Positions 51,179 through 60,711 of a DNA stretch of 64,000 nt are shown piece after piece. The DNA comes from JAGOEY01 sp017997515. Lineage in GTDB: Bacteria; Pseudomonadota; Gammaproteobacteria; Burkholderiales; Burkholderiaceae_C. Where the stretch lies: the NCBI GenBank assembly GCA_026314275.1, contig CP111109.1:2666001-2730000 (forward strand), read 5' to 3'. A program made the translations under genes and the position numbers. Each line of letters starts with the position of its first letter. The first letter of the stretch is position 1. Under the pieces are notes generated by a model. It made no database searches. It saw only the letters and a list, made by a program, of their open reading frames with translations, and had not been told where the DNA came from.

Positions 51179-52652
51179 TCTTACTGTGTCACAAGAGTAG
51201 CTTTGGGCGCACCCTTCCACAGCAGGGGCACTGACCGAGACGGGCGATCAACTGGTAGCTCAGCCGATGGCGCAGGCTCGTGATCGATGTCGCCACGTGG
51301 CGCTGCGCGCGCAGGACTGCCGCGGGGGATGTAATCCTCGGGAAAGGCAGGCATCTGGCGTTCGATGAAGTTTTTTTTACCGCCGACAGGCTTGTCGACA
51401 ACGAGGCGTTCTGCCATCAGGAACCCGTAGGCCGCGATGCTCAGGCAGGCGTGGTGGTGGAAGCCCCGCCAGCCACGTCCCTCGTAGTGGCCCAAGCCGA
51501 AGTCCTGCTTCAGGTCCTGGTAGTCCCGCTCGATGCGCCAGCGCTGATAGGTAGCTCTGACCAAGTCGGCTATGGGCGTGTCCTCGGGCAGCGTGGACAG
51601 GATGTACTTGCAGGGCTCGGCCTGATCCTTGGGCCATTCAATGAGCAACCATTGCAGCGGACGCAGCCTCGCCTTGCCGGCATTGCCGCCGGCGTGGCGC
51701 ACGCGCAGTGCGGCGAAGCGCCCGCTGAGCGGCGCGTTGGTGCCTTCGCGCCAGGTGATGGTCTGGAATGCCCGTTCGGGCAAGGACATGGCCAAGGCCT
51801 TGACGCTCATCGGTTGCAACTCAGGAGTCCGGCGCGGCATCACCGGTGGCCGCCCTGTGCCGCTGTAGGGTACAGGTGGCAGCGGCTCAACCCCCGGAGC
51901 CCAAACCACCACCGCCGAGGTCACTCCCACAGCATAAGTCAGCCCCATGTCGCTCAAGGCCTGGCGGAAGGCGGTGTCCACGCCGTAGCCTGCGTCGGCC
52001 AGCACGCAATGGTGCGGAGCGCCGTCGGCCAGAAGCGCGCGCAATTGCTGCAAGGCGATTTGCGGTTTGGTCGCGAATTCCACATCCTCCGGTACACCGG
52101 CCCGGGCCTTGCGGCCCGCATCTGTCGCCCATTCCTCGGGCAGGTAGAGCTGCCACGCCACCGGAATGCTGCCTTGATCGCAGGCCAGCGACACGCTCAC
52201 AGCCACCTGGCAGTTGTCCTGTTTGCCCAACATCCCGCAGTATTGCCGGGCCACGCCTACTGAGTGTTTGCCCTTCTTCGGGAATCCGGTGTCGTCAATG
52301 ATCCACCAGCCACCACGGCTGAAATCCATCTTCGGCACGACCCACTGACAAACCCGTCTGAGCATCTCGGCATCAGACCACTGCGCCTTGGCAACGAAAT
52401 GATGCAGCGACTGATGCCTGGCGCTTGCATGCAGGGGATCAACGCGGGCTGCCATCGGCTCCACGCTCTTGCGTGCCAGCGGCAGCATCAACCCTGTGCA
52501 ATAGCCTCTGAGACCTGAGTGCCGATCTGAATGGCCAAGTCCATCGGCCAAATGTTCCAAGTACCGCTCAAACCGTTCGATGGCATCCATCATTCCTCAC
52601 GTAAAAAATGAAGAGGTCTCGATAATGCCATAATTTTATTGACACAGTAAGA
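51179..52652 (-). mobile_element. IS701-family insertion sequence, copy 2 (1474 bp)
   Basis: Same terminal repeats as copy 1. Flanks are CTAA (51175-51178) and TTAG (52653-52656), which are reverse complements, not direct repeats. One visible substitution from copy 1 (GTA context at 52260: CAGTAG vs CGGTAG). Truncates a LysR-type gene on its right. Confidence 0.92.
51181..52593 (-). CDS. IS701-family transposase (copy 2)
   Basis: A 470-residue DDE transposase with the same sequence as copy 1 in the visible translation; the stop codon lies in the terminal repeat. Intact. Confidence 0.93.
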   Translation of the reverse strand: MMDAIERFERYLEHLADGLGHSDRHSGLRGYCTGLMLPLARKSVEPMAARVDPLHASARHQSLHHFVAKAQWSDAEMLRRVCQWVVPKMDFSRGGWWIIDDTGFPKKGKHSVGVARQYCGMLGKQDNCQVAVSVSLACDQGSIPVAWQLYLPEEWATDAGRKARAGVPEDVEFATKPQIALQQLRALLADGAPHHCVLADAGYGVDTAFRQALSDMGLTYAVGVTSAVVVWAPGVEPLPPVPYSGTGRPPVMPRRTPELQPMSVKALAMSLPERAFQTITWREGTNAPLSGRFAALRVRHAGGNAGKARLRPLQWLLIEWPKDQAEPCKYILSTLPEDTPIADLVRATYQRWRIERDYQDLKQDFGLGHYEGRGWRGFHHHACLSIAAYGFLMAERLVVDKPVGGKKNFIERQMPAFPEDYIPRGSPARAAPRGDIDHEPAPSAELPVDRPSRSVPLLWKGAPKATLVTQ

Positions 52653-52832
52653 TTAGGGCTTGCGGGCACAGCGCATATTGCTGCCAGCCGCGAACCAGGG
52701 GTAGTGGGCCGCCCGCTCGCAGGGCGCTCCCCTATGCTGAGCACCTATCTGCTGCGCCGGGATACCGAACCGTCTCAGGCACTGGCTCGCTTTATTGAGC
52801 GGTTGGCCTCCCAGGGGTCGGATGACGCCTAA
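52653..52832 (+). pseudogene. C-terminal remnant of a LysR-type regulator (traR-like)
   Basis: An open frame of about 59 codons runs from the IS701 edge to TAA 52830. It reads GVVGRPLAGRSPMLSTYLLR then RDTEPSQALARFIERLA, the style of the end of a LysR effector domain. Tn4371-type ICEs carry a LysR gene just upstream of traG, which supports this. The N-terminal HTH half is not found in the window. Confidence 0.55.
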
Positions 52833-52878
52833 CGCCCAAACCCGCTTCTCAAGTGTCACGCCTTCGAGGAATCAGGTC

Positions 52879-53139
52879 ATGAGCCCGTTCAACATCTTCG
52901 CCTCATTGTCGTTAGCCACGCTATTGGCCTCTTGCGGTCAGTCTTCTGCTCCAGGCGAGACGGTGGAATCCTTGGCAGCCGATCCCGAGCGGCTGAAAGA
53001 ATTGCGCCAGCAGTGCAAGCTGAACCGCGCCAAGTTGGGCGACGAACTTTGCAACCGCGTGGCCGAAGCGACGAACCGCCGCTTCTTCGGCAATGGTAAG
53101 GTGCCTTATACACTGCCTAAGGAATCGCCGAATTTTTAA
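52879..53139 (+). CDS. eexN: EexN-like entry-exclusion lipoprotein
   Basis: An 86-residue precursor with a lipoprotein signal: LSLATLLASCGQSS, lipid anchor at about Cys19. The mature part carries two more cysteines (RQQCKLNRAKLGDELCNRVAEA), the EexN pattern. It would block redundant conjugation into a cell already holding the ICE. A terminator follows at 53182-53214, so it is a separate unit from traG. Confidence 0.85.
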   Translation: MSPFNIFASLSLATLLASCGQSSAPGETVESLAADPERLKELRQQCKLNRAKLGDELCNRVAEATNRRFFGNGKVPYTLPKESPNF

Positions 53140-53181
53140 CCGTGGCCGGTAAGCCACACATCGCTCTATTTTCTGCTCGCT

Positions 53182-53214
53182 ACGCCGCAACGCGCCTTTG
53201 CTTGCGGCGTTTTT
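53182..53214 (+). terminator. Intrinsic terminator after eexN
   Basis: ACGCCGCAA pairs with TTGCGGCGT around an 11-base loop, followed by TTTTT. Separates eexN from traG. Confidence 0.85.
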
Positions 53215-53372
53215 ACTGTCTTCGTCCTTGCTTGAATCGATGTTTTTTGCATCATCTTCGTTCTGATAACAGTCTTTGACCGGCACTGACCCGGCACCGA
53301 TCCTGACGCCAGCGGCACGTTGTTGTGCAGCCGTTGAGCGGAGTGCGCGCAGGAAAAATCGGAGGCCGGGAG

Positions 53373-55370
53373 ATGCAAGGAACGAACGTGCTGTTCGGTC
53401 AGATCGCCGTGGTATTCGGCATCGTGATCGCCGGAGTGTGGAGCGCGACACAATGGACAGCAGCGGCCCTGGGCTATCAACTACGCCTGGGTTCGCCCTG
53501 GTTCGATCTGTTGGGCACACCGATCTACCACCCGTGGAAGCTGTTCGAGTGGTGGTTCTTCTTCGATGCCTATGCGTCCCACATCTTCGACGTGGGCGGC
53601 GCCATTGCCGCCGGCAGCGGTTTGCTCGCCGTGGTGGTCGCCATCGGCATGTCTATCTGGCGCTCGCGCCAGTCGCGCCTGGTTACGACCTACGGTTCGG
53701 CACGCTGGGCCGACGCCAGCGACATTCGCAAGGCAGGGCTGACCCAGCCCGCTGGTGTGTTCCTCGGTCGGCATGGTGATGAGTACCTGCGCCACGAAGG
53801 GCCAGAACACGTCCTGACCTTCGCGCCCACGCGCTCGGGCAAGGGCGTGGGCCTGGTAGTGCCGACGCTGCTGTCGTGGCCGGCATCCGCAGTGATCCAT
53901 GACATCAAGGGCGAGAACTGGACCATCACCGCCGGCTGGCGCGCGCGCTTCTCGCACTGCCTGCTGTTCAATCCCACTGATCCGAAATCAGCGGCCTATA
54001 ACCCTCTCCTGGAAGTCCGGCGCGGCGCGCACGAGGTGCGCGACGTGCAGAACATCGCCGACATTCTGGTCGATCCCGAAGGCGCATTGGAGAAGCGAAA
54101 CCACTGGGAGAAGACTTCGCACGCGCTGCTGGTCGGCGCCATCCTGCATGTGCTCTATGCGGGAGAAGACAAGACGCTGCGAGGCGTTGCCAACTTCCTC
54201 AGTGATCCGGCTTGTCCGTTCGAGCTGACGCTGCACCGGATGATGAGCACGCGGCATCTGGGCAACGACCCGCATCCGGTCGTTGCCTCCGCTGCCCGCG
54301 AAGTGCTCAACAAGAGCGACAACGAACGCTCCGGCGTTCTCTCCACGGCCATGTCGTTTCTCGGCCTGTACCGTGACCCCACGGTGGCCGAAGTCACCTC
54401 GCGCTGCGACTGGCGCATTGCCGACCTGATTTCCGCCGAGCATCCGGTATCGCTGTACCTCGTGGTGCCGCCCTCGGACATCAGCCGCACGAAGCCGCTG
54501 ATCCGGTTGATCCTCAACCAGATCGGTCGGCGGCTCACGGAATCACTCGACGGCAGCGACGGCATCGCCCGCCGTCACAAGCTGCTGCTGATGCTCGATG
54601 AGTTTCCCGCACTCGGGCGCCTGGACTTCTTCGAGACGGCCTTGGCCTTCATGGCGGGCTACGGCATCCGGAGCTTCTTGATTGCGCAGTCGCTCAACCA
54701 GATCGACAAGGCGTATGGGCAGAACCATTCGATCCTGGACAACTGCCATGTGCGCGTGACGTTCGCCACCAACGACGAGCGCACCGCCAAGCGGATTTCT
54801 GAAACTCTGGGCACAGCCACCGAACTGCGCTCGCAGCGCAACTATGCGGGCCACCGGCTCGCGCCATGGCTGGGTCACCTGATGGTGTCTCGCCAGGAAA
54901 CGGCCCGCCCGCTATTGACGCCGGGCGAAGTCATGCAGCTTCCGCCCGATGAGGCCGTGGTGATGATCTCCAGCTTGGCACCGATCAAAGCCAAGAAGTT
55001 GCGCTACTACGCGGACGCCAATTTCAAGCGACGCGTGCTGCCGCCGCCGGCGCTCGCTGGTGGGCGCTATGCCGACGTTCCGTCGGCCCGCGCCGATGAG
55101 TGGACTGGTTTGGCGATTTCTGACGTTCCAGCGGCACCGGCCATCGAAGCTGTCGATGACATCGGCAGTGCCGACGACGGCGGCCCGCGCCGCCAGCCCG
55201 AGCTTTCCGAAGTCACCGAGTACCAACCCGAACAAGCATTCGCAGCCAACGACCTCGCGCTGCTGGATGACGACGACGCGCCGCTTCCCCTCCCGCGCCA
55301 GCTTGACCCGGCGCTGCAGCGCACGGCCCGGCTGGCATCCCTCGACCCTGACGACGGAATCCAGCTATGA
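53373..55370 (+). CDS. traG: TraG/VirD4-type coupling protein
   Basis: A 665-residue inner-membrane ATPase linking the relaxosome to the Trb channel. Two N-terminal membrane helices (about 9-30 and 70-92), Walker A APTRSGKGVG near 150-160 and Walker B LLMLDEFPALG near 403-413, then an acidic C-terminal tail (EYQPEQAF ... LLDDDDAPL). GGAG site 12 bp before ATG 53373. First gene of the traG-trb operon; the following gene overlaps by ATGA. Confidence 0.95.
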   Translation: MQGTNVLFGQIAVVFGIVIAGVWSATQWTAAALGYQLRLGSPWFDLLGTPIYHPWKLFEWWFFFDAYASHIFDVGGAIAAGSGLLAVVVAIGMSIWRSRQSRLVTTYGSARWADASDIRKAGLTQPAGVFLGRHGDEYLRHEGPEHVLTFAPTRSGKGVGLVVPTLLSWPASAVIHDIKGENWTITAGWRARFSHCLLFNPTDPKSAAYNPLLEVRRGAHEVRDVQNIADILVDPEGALEKRNHWEKTSHALLVGAILHVLYAGEDKTLRGVANFLSDPACPFELTLHRMMSTRHLGNDPHPVVASAAREVLNKSDNERSGVLSTAMSFLGLYRDPTVAEVTSRCDWRIADLISAEHPVSLYLVVPPSDISRTKPLIRLILNQIGRRLTESLDGSDGIARRHKLLLMLDEFPALGRLDFFETALAFMAGYGIRSFLIAQSLNQIDKAYGQNHSILDNCHVRVTFATNDERTAKRISETLGTATELRSQRNYAGHRLAPWLGHLMVSRQETARPLLTPGEVMQLPPDEAVVMISSLAPIKAKKLRYYADANFKRRVLPPPALAGGRYADVPSARADEWTGLAISDVPAAPAIEAVDDIGSADDGGPRRQPELSEVTEYQPEQAFAANDLALLDDDDAPLPLPRQLDPALQRTARLASLDPDDGIQL

Positions 55371-55831
55371 CGCAATACCGATTGAACCTGTTCATCCAGC
55401 CCGAGCATGCCAAGCGGCTCGACGAGCTGGCCGCCAAGAAAGGCGTGTCCAAGTCCAGCATCGTCGCCGCTGCTCTGGCGTCTTGGCTGTCGCCCGACGC
55501 CGCCGACCAGCGCGAGGCGGCCATCGCAAAGCGGCTCGATCGCCTGTCGCGCCATGCCGAGCGCCTGGAGCGCGACCAGAACATCCAGATCGAAACACTG
55601 GCGCTGTTCATCCGCTACTTCCTCACGGTGAGCACGCCCGTGCCTGAAGCGCATCAGGATGCGGCCCGCGCTCAAGGCAAGGCCCGCTTCGAGCAGTTCG
55701 TCGAACAGCTCGGGCGCCATCTGCTGCGCGGGCGCAGCCTGGTGCGTGATGTGGTGGAGGAACTGCATCCTGATCCCGTGCGAATGGACGACGTAGCGGC
55801 CACGGTTGGAGCCCAGGAGCGTGCCTCATGA
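55367..55831 (+). CDS. CopG-family ribbon-helix-helix protein
   Basis: A 154-residue protein with an N-terminal ribbon-helix-helix domain (YRLNLFIQPEHAKRLDELAAKKGVSKSSIVAAALASWL, about 4-42) and a helical C-terminal region. Such proteins lie between traG and trbB in Tn4371-type ICEs and are probably operon regulators. Overlaps traG and trbB by ATGA. Confidence 0.85.
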   Translation: MTQYRLNLFIQPEHAKRLDELAAKKGVSKSSIVAAALASWLSPDAADQREAAIAKRLDRLSRHAERLERDQNIQIETLALFIRYFLTVSTPVPEAHQDAARAQGKARFEQFVEQLGRHLLRGRSLVRDVVEELHPDPVRMDDVAATVGAQERAS

Positions 55832-56883
55832 GCGCTGTTCCCCAACCCACGCCAGAACCTCGTTCATCGGCCGCCACATCACTGGATCGCCGCATCCAGA
55901 TGCTGCGCACGGCCATGGGGCCGCTGATCGCTGCCGCACTGGAAGACCCGGACGTGGTGGAAATCATGCTCAACCCGGATCGCACCTTGTGGATCGACCG
56001 GCTTTCATCGGGCCGCGCACCAATGGGCGTGGAGCTGTCCGAAGCGGACGGCGAACGCATCATCCGCCTGGTCGCAGCCCACGTTGGCGCGGAAGTGCAT
56101 CGCGGCCAGCCACTGTTGTCGGCTGAGCTGCCCGAGACCGGCGAACGCTTCGAGGGCATCCTGCCCCCGGCCGCACCGGGGCCGGCCTTCGCACTGCGCA
56201 AGCGCGCCATTGGCGTGATCCCGCTGGAGCGCTACGTCACCGACGGGATGATGACCCGCGCCCAGGCAGACTTCCTCATCCGTGCGGTGCACGAGCGGCA
56301 GAACCTCCTGATCGCGGGGGCCACGAGCAGCGGCAAGACCACGCTTGCCAATGCGCTGCTGGCCGAGATCGCCGCCACCGGCGACCGCGTGCTGGTGCTC
56401 GAAGACACGGTGGAGCTGCAATGCGCAGCCCGTGACCACGTGCCACTGCGCACGCGCCGAGGCGTGGTGTCCATGCAGGAGCTGGTGCGCTCGTCCATGC
56501 GACTGCGGCCAGATCGCGTGGTGGTCGGCGAGGTGCGCGGCGCCGAGGCGCTGGATCTCATCAAGGTCTGGGGCACGGGCCATCCGGGCGGCATCGCCAC
56601 GATCCATGCCGGCTCCGCCATCGGCGCATTGCTGCGCCTGGAGCAATTGATTCTCGAAGTGGCGGTGAACCCGCCCCGCGCGCTGATCGCCGAAGCGGTC
56701 AACGTGGTCATCCACATCGCCGGGCGCGGGCGCAAGCGCCGCATCGAGAGCATCGCCCACGTCGTCGGCTTGGACGGCGTGGGCTACCACCTGGCGGATG
56801 CGATGGAGACGCCGTTTCCTGAGCTGCCATCGCAGTCCGACCTTTCTTCCCTGTCCCTCAATCACCCTGGAGAACTTCCATGA
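55828..56883 (+). CDS. trbB: VirB11-type ATPase of conjugative secretion
   Basis: A 351-residue hexameric traffic ATPase on the inner face of the channel. Walker A GATSSGKTTLAN near 164-175, then VLVLEDTVELQC, VRSSMRLRPDRVVVGEVRG (Walker B region) and GTGHPGGIATIHAGS (His box). Complete. Overlaps trbC by ATGA. Confidence 0.95.
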   Translation: MSAVPQPTPEPRSSAATSLDRRIQMLRTAMGPLIAAALEDPDVVEIMLNPDRTLWIDRLSSGRAPMGVELSEADGERIIRLVAAHVGAEVHRGQPLLSAELPETGERFEGILPPAAPGPAFALRKRAIGVIPLERYVTDGMMTRAQADFLIRAVHERQNLLIAGATSSGKTTLANALLAEIAATGDRVLVLEDTVELQCAARDHVPLRTRRGVVSMQELVRSSMRLRPDRVVVGEVRGAEALDLIKVWGTGHPGGIATIHAGSAIGALLRLEQLILEVAVNPPRALIAEAVNVVIHIAGRGRKRRIESIAHVVGLDGVGYHLADAMETPFPELPSQSDLSSLSLNHPGELP

Positions 56884-57257
56884 CGCACGTTCCTGCTTTC
56901 CGTCTTTCCGTAAATCCGCTTCCCCGGCCCGCACGGCTGGATGGTCTTACTCGCCCGGCGATGCAGGGCATGCTGCTCGCGGCGCTGATGCTGCTGCTTG
57001 CTGGTACTGCGCAGGCCGCTGGCTCCAGCATGCCCTGGGAAGCGCCGCTGCAATCCATCTTGGAGTCAATCCAGGGGCCAGTGGCTCGGATCGTCGCGGT
57101 CATCATCATCATCGCCACGGGTCTCGCGCTCGCCTTCGGTGATACCAGCGGAGGCTTTCGCAAGCTGATCCAGATCGTGTTCGGTCTGTCCATCGCGTTC
57201 GCGGCGTCGAGCTTCTTCCTGTCGTTCTTCAGCTTCTCCGGTGGGGCCGTCGTATGA
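56880..57257 (+). CDS. trbC: Conjugative pilin precursor
   Basis: A 125-residue precursor of the TrbC/VirB2 pilin. A basic N-terminus and signal region (LARPAMQGMLL-like, ending TAQAAG) are followed by two membrane helices (RIVAVIIIIATGLALAFG and FGLSIAFAASSFFLSFF). Maturation, including cyclisation in RP4, needs the TraF peptidase, encoded at 24.2 kb. Overlaps trbD by ATGA. Confidence 0.92.
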   Translation: MTHVPAFRLSVNPLPRPARLDGLTRPAMQGMLLAALMLLLAGTAQAAGSSMPWEAPLQSILESIQGPVARIVAVIIIIATGLALAFGDTSGGFRKLIQIVFGLSIAFAASSFFLSFFSFSGGAVV

Positions 57258-57526
57258 GCAGCCCGGATACCTTCGCGGCCGGCTTCGAGGTGCCCCTGCA
57301 TCGCTCGCTCACCGAACTGATCCTGCTGGGCGGTGCACCGCGCACCGTGGCCATTGCCAACGGCACGCTGGCCGCCGCCGTGGGCTTGGGCCTGCAACTG
57401 TGGATTCCGGGCGTGGTGCTCTGGATCGTCGGCCATTCGCTGGCGGTATGGGGTGCGCGCGTCGATCCGCAGTTCATGCAGGTCTTTGCGCGGCACATCA
57501 AGCACCGCTCACTGCTGGACGTGTGA
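57254..57526 (+). CDS. trbD: Conjugal transfer protein TrbD (VirB3-like)
   Basis: A 90-residue inner-membrane protein with two hydrophobic segments (TLAAAVGLGLQLWIPGVVLWIVGHSLAVWG). VirB3-like, partner of the TrbE ATPase. It starts PLHRSLTELILLGGAPR, typical of the family. Confidence 0.92.
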   Translation: MSSPDTFAAGFEVPLHRSLTELILLGGAPRTVAIANGTLAAAVGLGLQLWIPGVVLWIVGHSLAVWGARVDPQFMQVFARHIKHRSLLDV

Positions 57527-57536
57527 GGGGAATGCC

Positions 57537-59960
57537 ATGCTGAACCTCGCCGAGTACCGTCAGCGACCCGCACTGCTCGCCGACTGGCTCCCTTGGGCCG
57601 GCCTGGTGGCGCCGGGCGTCGTCTTGAACAAGGACGGCTGTTTCCAGCGCACAGCCCGGTTTCGGGGGCCGGACCTCGACAGCGCGACGCAGGGCGAGCT
57701 GATCGCCACATCGGCGCGCTTGAACAACGCACTGCGCCGCTTGGGATCGGGCTGGGCACTGTTCATCGAAGCCGAACGCCGGCCCGCCGCCAACTATCCA
57801 CACTCGGACTTCCCCGAGCCACTGTCCTGGCTGGTGGACGAGGAACGCCGAGCCACCTTCGAGGACTCGGGCAACCACTTCGAGAGCGGCTATCACCTGA
57901 CGCTGGTGTACCTCCCTCCGGAAGAATCACGCGCCCGCGCGGCGGGGATGCTGTACGAGAACCGGCCCACCGAGGGCGTGGACTGGCGCGAGCGCCTGAC
58001 CGCATTTGCGGCGGAGACGGATCGCGTCTTCGACCTGCTCGATGGCGTGATGCCGGAAATTGCGTGGCTGGACGATAGCCAGACGCTGACCTACCTGCAT
58101 TCGACCATCTCCACACGGCGGTATCGCGTGGCGGTGCCCGAGGTGCCGTTTCACATTGACGCGCTGCTGACGGATTCCGCGCTCATTGGTGGTCTGGCGC
58201 CGATGCTGGGCGATGCCCATCTGCGCGTGGCGACGGTGCGGGGTTTTCCGACCTCGACCTGGCCGGGGATTCTGGACGACCTCAACCGTCTCGGCTTTGG
58301 CTACCGCTGGTCAACCCGGTTCCTCTGCATGGACAAAGCCGATGCGGAACGGGAACTCTCGCGCCTGCGCCGCCAGTGGTTTGCCAAGCGTAAGAACGTC
58401 ATCGCGCTACTGCGCGAAACCATCTTCCAGCAGGAAAGCCCGCTGGTGGATACAGACGCCAGCAACAAATCCGCCGATGCCGATGCCGCGCTGCAGGAGT
58501 TGGGCAGTGACCAGGTGGCCTTTGGCTATGTCACCGCGACGGTGACGGTGCTCGATGCCGACCCGGCGAAGGCCGACGAGAAGATGCGTATGGTGGAGCG
58601 CGCCATCCAAGGGCGCGGGTTCGTGACGATCCCCGAAACGCTCAACGCCGTGGATGCGTGGCTGTCCTCGATCCCTGGCAACGCCTACGCCAATGTGCGC
58701 CAGCCCATCGTCTCGACGCTGAACCTGGCACACATGATGCCGGTGTCCGCTGTATGGGCCGGGCCGGAAAAGAACGAGCACCTGGACGGCCCGCCGTTAA
58801 TCGTCACGCGCACCGATGGCGCCACGCCGTTCCGGCTGGTGACGCACATCGGCGACGTGGGGCACACGCTGGTCGCAGGCCCCACGGGCATGGGCAAGTC
58901 GGTCTTGCTCGCCATGCTGGCGATGCAGTTCCGCCGCTACCCCGGCTCGCGCATCTTCGCGTTCGACATGGGGCGCTCGATGCGCGCCACCATCCTCGGG
59001 CTGGGTGGCGAGCACTACGACCTGGGCATGGATGGCGAGATCGCTTTCCAGCCGCTCGCGCGCATCGACCGAGAAGGCTACCGCACCTGGGCGGCTGAAT
59101 GGATCGAAGGCCGACTGCTGCACGAGGGTGTGGCGGTCGGCCCCGACGAGAAAGCGGCTATCTGGTCGGCACTCGGTAGTCTTGCCGGGGCGCCCGTGGA
59201 GCAGCGCACGATGACGGGGCTGTCCGTTCTGCTGCAATCGAACGCGCTGCGCCAGGCGCTCGCGCCCTATGTGCTCGGCGGTGCCCACGGCAAGCTGCTG
59301 GACGCGGATTTGGATCGCCTGGGTTCCGGCTCCGTGCAGTGCTTCGAGATGGAGGAGCTGATGCACAGTAAGGCCGCCGTCATGGCCGTGCTGGGCTATC
59401 TGTTCGCGCGCTTCGATGAACGCTTTGACGGTGCTCCCACGCTGCTGATCCTCGATGAAGCCTGGCTGTTCCTCGATGACCCGGTGTTTGCCGCACGTAT
59501 CCGCCAATGGCTCAAGACGCTGCGCAAGAAGAACGTCAGCGTCATCTTCGCCACGCAGAGCCTGGCGGACATCAAGGATTCGAGCATCGCACCGGCCATC
59601 ATCGAAAGCTGCGCCAGCCGCATCTTCCTGCCGAACCCGCAGGCGACCGAGCCGCAAATTCGTACGATCTATGAGGGCTTCGGCCTCAACAGCCGCCAGA
59701 TCGAGATCGTGGCGACGGCAGTCCCGAAGCGCGACTATTACTACCAATCCCGTCTCGGCAATCGCCTGTTCGACCTCGACCTGGGGCCGGCCACCCTGGC
59801 CTTCGCGGGTGCATCGACGCCGCAGGACCAGCGCGACATGGACGCGGCACTCGCTGCGGCTTCTTCCACGTCCTCCGCATTCGCAGCCGCCTGGCTGCGC
59901 CATCGCGCCCTGCATTGGGCCGCTGACCTGTTGCCCTCGTTTCCGGCCCCCCACCCATAG
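57537..59960 (+). CDS. trbE: VirB4-type ATPase of conjugative secretion
   Basis: An 807-residue inner-membrane-associated ATPase that powers pilus assembly and transfer. Walker A GPTGMGKSVLLAML near 448-461, Walker B LLILDEAWLFLDD near 637-649, and KTLRKKNVSVIFATQSLADI after it. ATG 57537 is chosen because it gives MLNLAEYRQRPALLADWLPW, the family N-terminus; the frame is open further upstream inside trbD. Confidence 0.95.
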   Translation: MLNLAEYRQRPALLADWLPWAGLVAPGVVLNKDGCFQRTARFRGPDLDSATQGELIATSARLNNALRRLGSGWALFIEAERRPAANYPHSDFPEPLSWLVDEERRATFEDSGNHFESGYHLTLVYLPPEESRARAAGMLYENRPTEGVDWRERLTAFAAETDRVFDLLDGVMPEIAWLDDSQTLTYLHSTISTRRYRVAVPEVPFHIDALLTDSALIGGLAPMLGDAHLRVATVRGFPTSTWPGILDDLNRLGFGYRWSTRFLCMDKADAERELSRLRRQWFAKRKNVIALLRETIFQQESPLVDTDASNKSADADAALQELGSDQVAFGYVTATVTVLDADPAKADEKMRMVERAIQGRGFVTIPETLNAVDAWLSSIPGNAYANVRQPIVSTLNLAHMMPVSAVWAGPEKNEHLDGPPLIVTRTDGATPFRLVTHIGDVGHTLVAGPTGMGKSVLLAMLAMQFRRYPGSRIFAFDMGRSMRATILGLGGEHYDLGMDGEIAFQPLARIDREGYRTWAAEWIEGRLLHEGVAVGPDEKAAIWSALGSLAGAPVEQRTMTGLSVLLQSNALRQALAPYVLGGAHGKLLDADLDRLGSGSVQCFEMEELMHSKAAVMAVLGYLFARFDERFDGAPTLLILDEAWLFLDDPVFAARIRQWLKTLRKKNVSVIFATQSLADIKDSSIAPAIIESCASRIFLPNPQATEPQIRTIYEGFGLNSRQIEIVATAVPKRDYYYQSRLGNRLFDLDLGPATLAFAGASTPQDQRDMDAALAAASSTSSAFAAAWLRHRALHWAADLLPSFPAPHP

Positions 59961-59971
59961 GAGAATCCATC

Positions 59972-60700
59972 ATGAAAAAGCGTCTTATCGCCGCTGTCGT
60001 CGCGACCATGCTTTGCGCTGCGACCACTGTCCATGCGCAAAGGGTCGTGATTGATCCCACCAACCTCGTGCAGAACACGCTGACGGCCATTCGCACGTTG
60101 GAGCAGATCAACAACCAGATCCAGCAGCTCCAGAACGAGGCGCGGATGCTGACGAACCAAGCCCGGAACCTGGCGAGCCTGCCGTTCAATGTGGTGAGCC
60201 GACTGCGCAGCAATCTGGCGACCACGCAGCGGCTGATCGCTCGGGCCAAAGGCATGGTCTACGACGTGGCGCGCATGGATCAGGATTTCCAGCGGCTGTA
60301 TCCCGAGCAGTACGCCGCCACGGTGAGTGGCGATCAGATGTACCGCGATACGCAAGAGCGCTGGAAGAACACGCTCAACGGCCTACAGACCACCATGCAG
60401 ATGCAGGCCCAGGCATCGCAGAACCTGAGCGATGACGAGGGTGTGCTGGCCGACCTCGTGGGCAAGAGCCAGTCGGCCGAGGGTGCGCTGCAGGCCATGC
60501 AAGCCATGAACCAGTTGCTGGCCCTGCAGGCCAAGCAGTCCATCCAGACCCAGCGGCTGCAGATCACGCAGGATCGGGCGGCCTCGCTGGAGCTGGCGCG
60601 GCAGGCCGCAGCGGTGGAGCGCGGGCGTGAGGTGACTCGGCGTTTCCTGGGAACGGGCACGCCGTACACGCCGCAGACCGTCCATTTCTACGGCAACTGA
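59972..60700 (+). CDS. trbJ: Conjugal transfer protein TrbJ (VirB5-like)
   Basis: A 242-residue exported protein, signal peptide MKKRLIAAVVATMLCAATTVHA, then long coiled-coil helices (LEQINNQIQQLQNEARMLTNQ). VirB5-like, probably a minor pilus-tip component. GGAGAATCC site before ATG 59972. Confidence 0.92.
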   Translation: MKKRLIAAVVATMLCAATTVHAQRVVIDPTNLVQNTLTAIRTLEQINNQIQQLQNEARMLTNQARNLASLPFNVVSRLRSNLATTQRLIARAKGMVYDVARMDQDFQRLYPEQYAATVSGDQMYRDTQERWKNTLNGLQTTMQMQAQASQNLSDDEGVLADLVGKSQSAEGALQAMQAMNQLLALQAKQSIQTQRLQITQDRAASLELARQAAAVERGREVTRRFLGTGTPYTPQTVHFYGN

Positions 60701-60711
60701 CGGGCGCGGCC

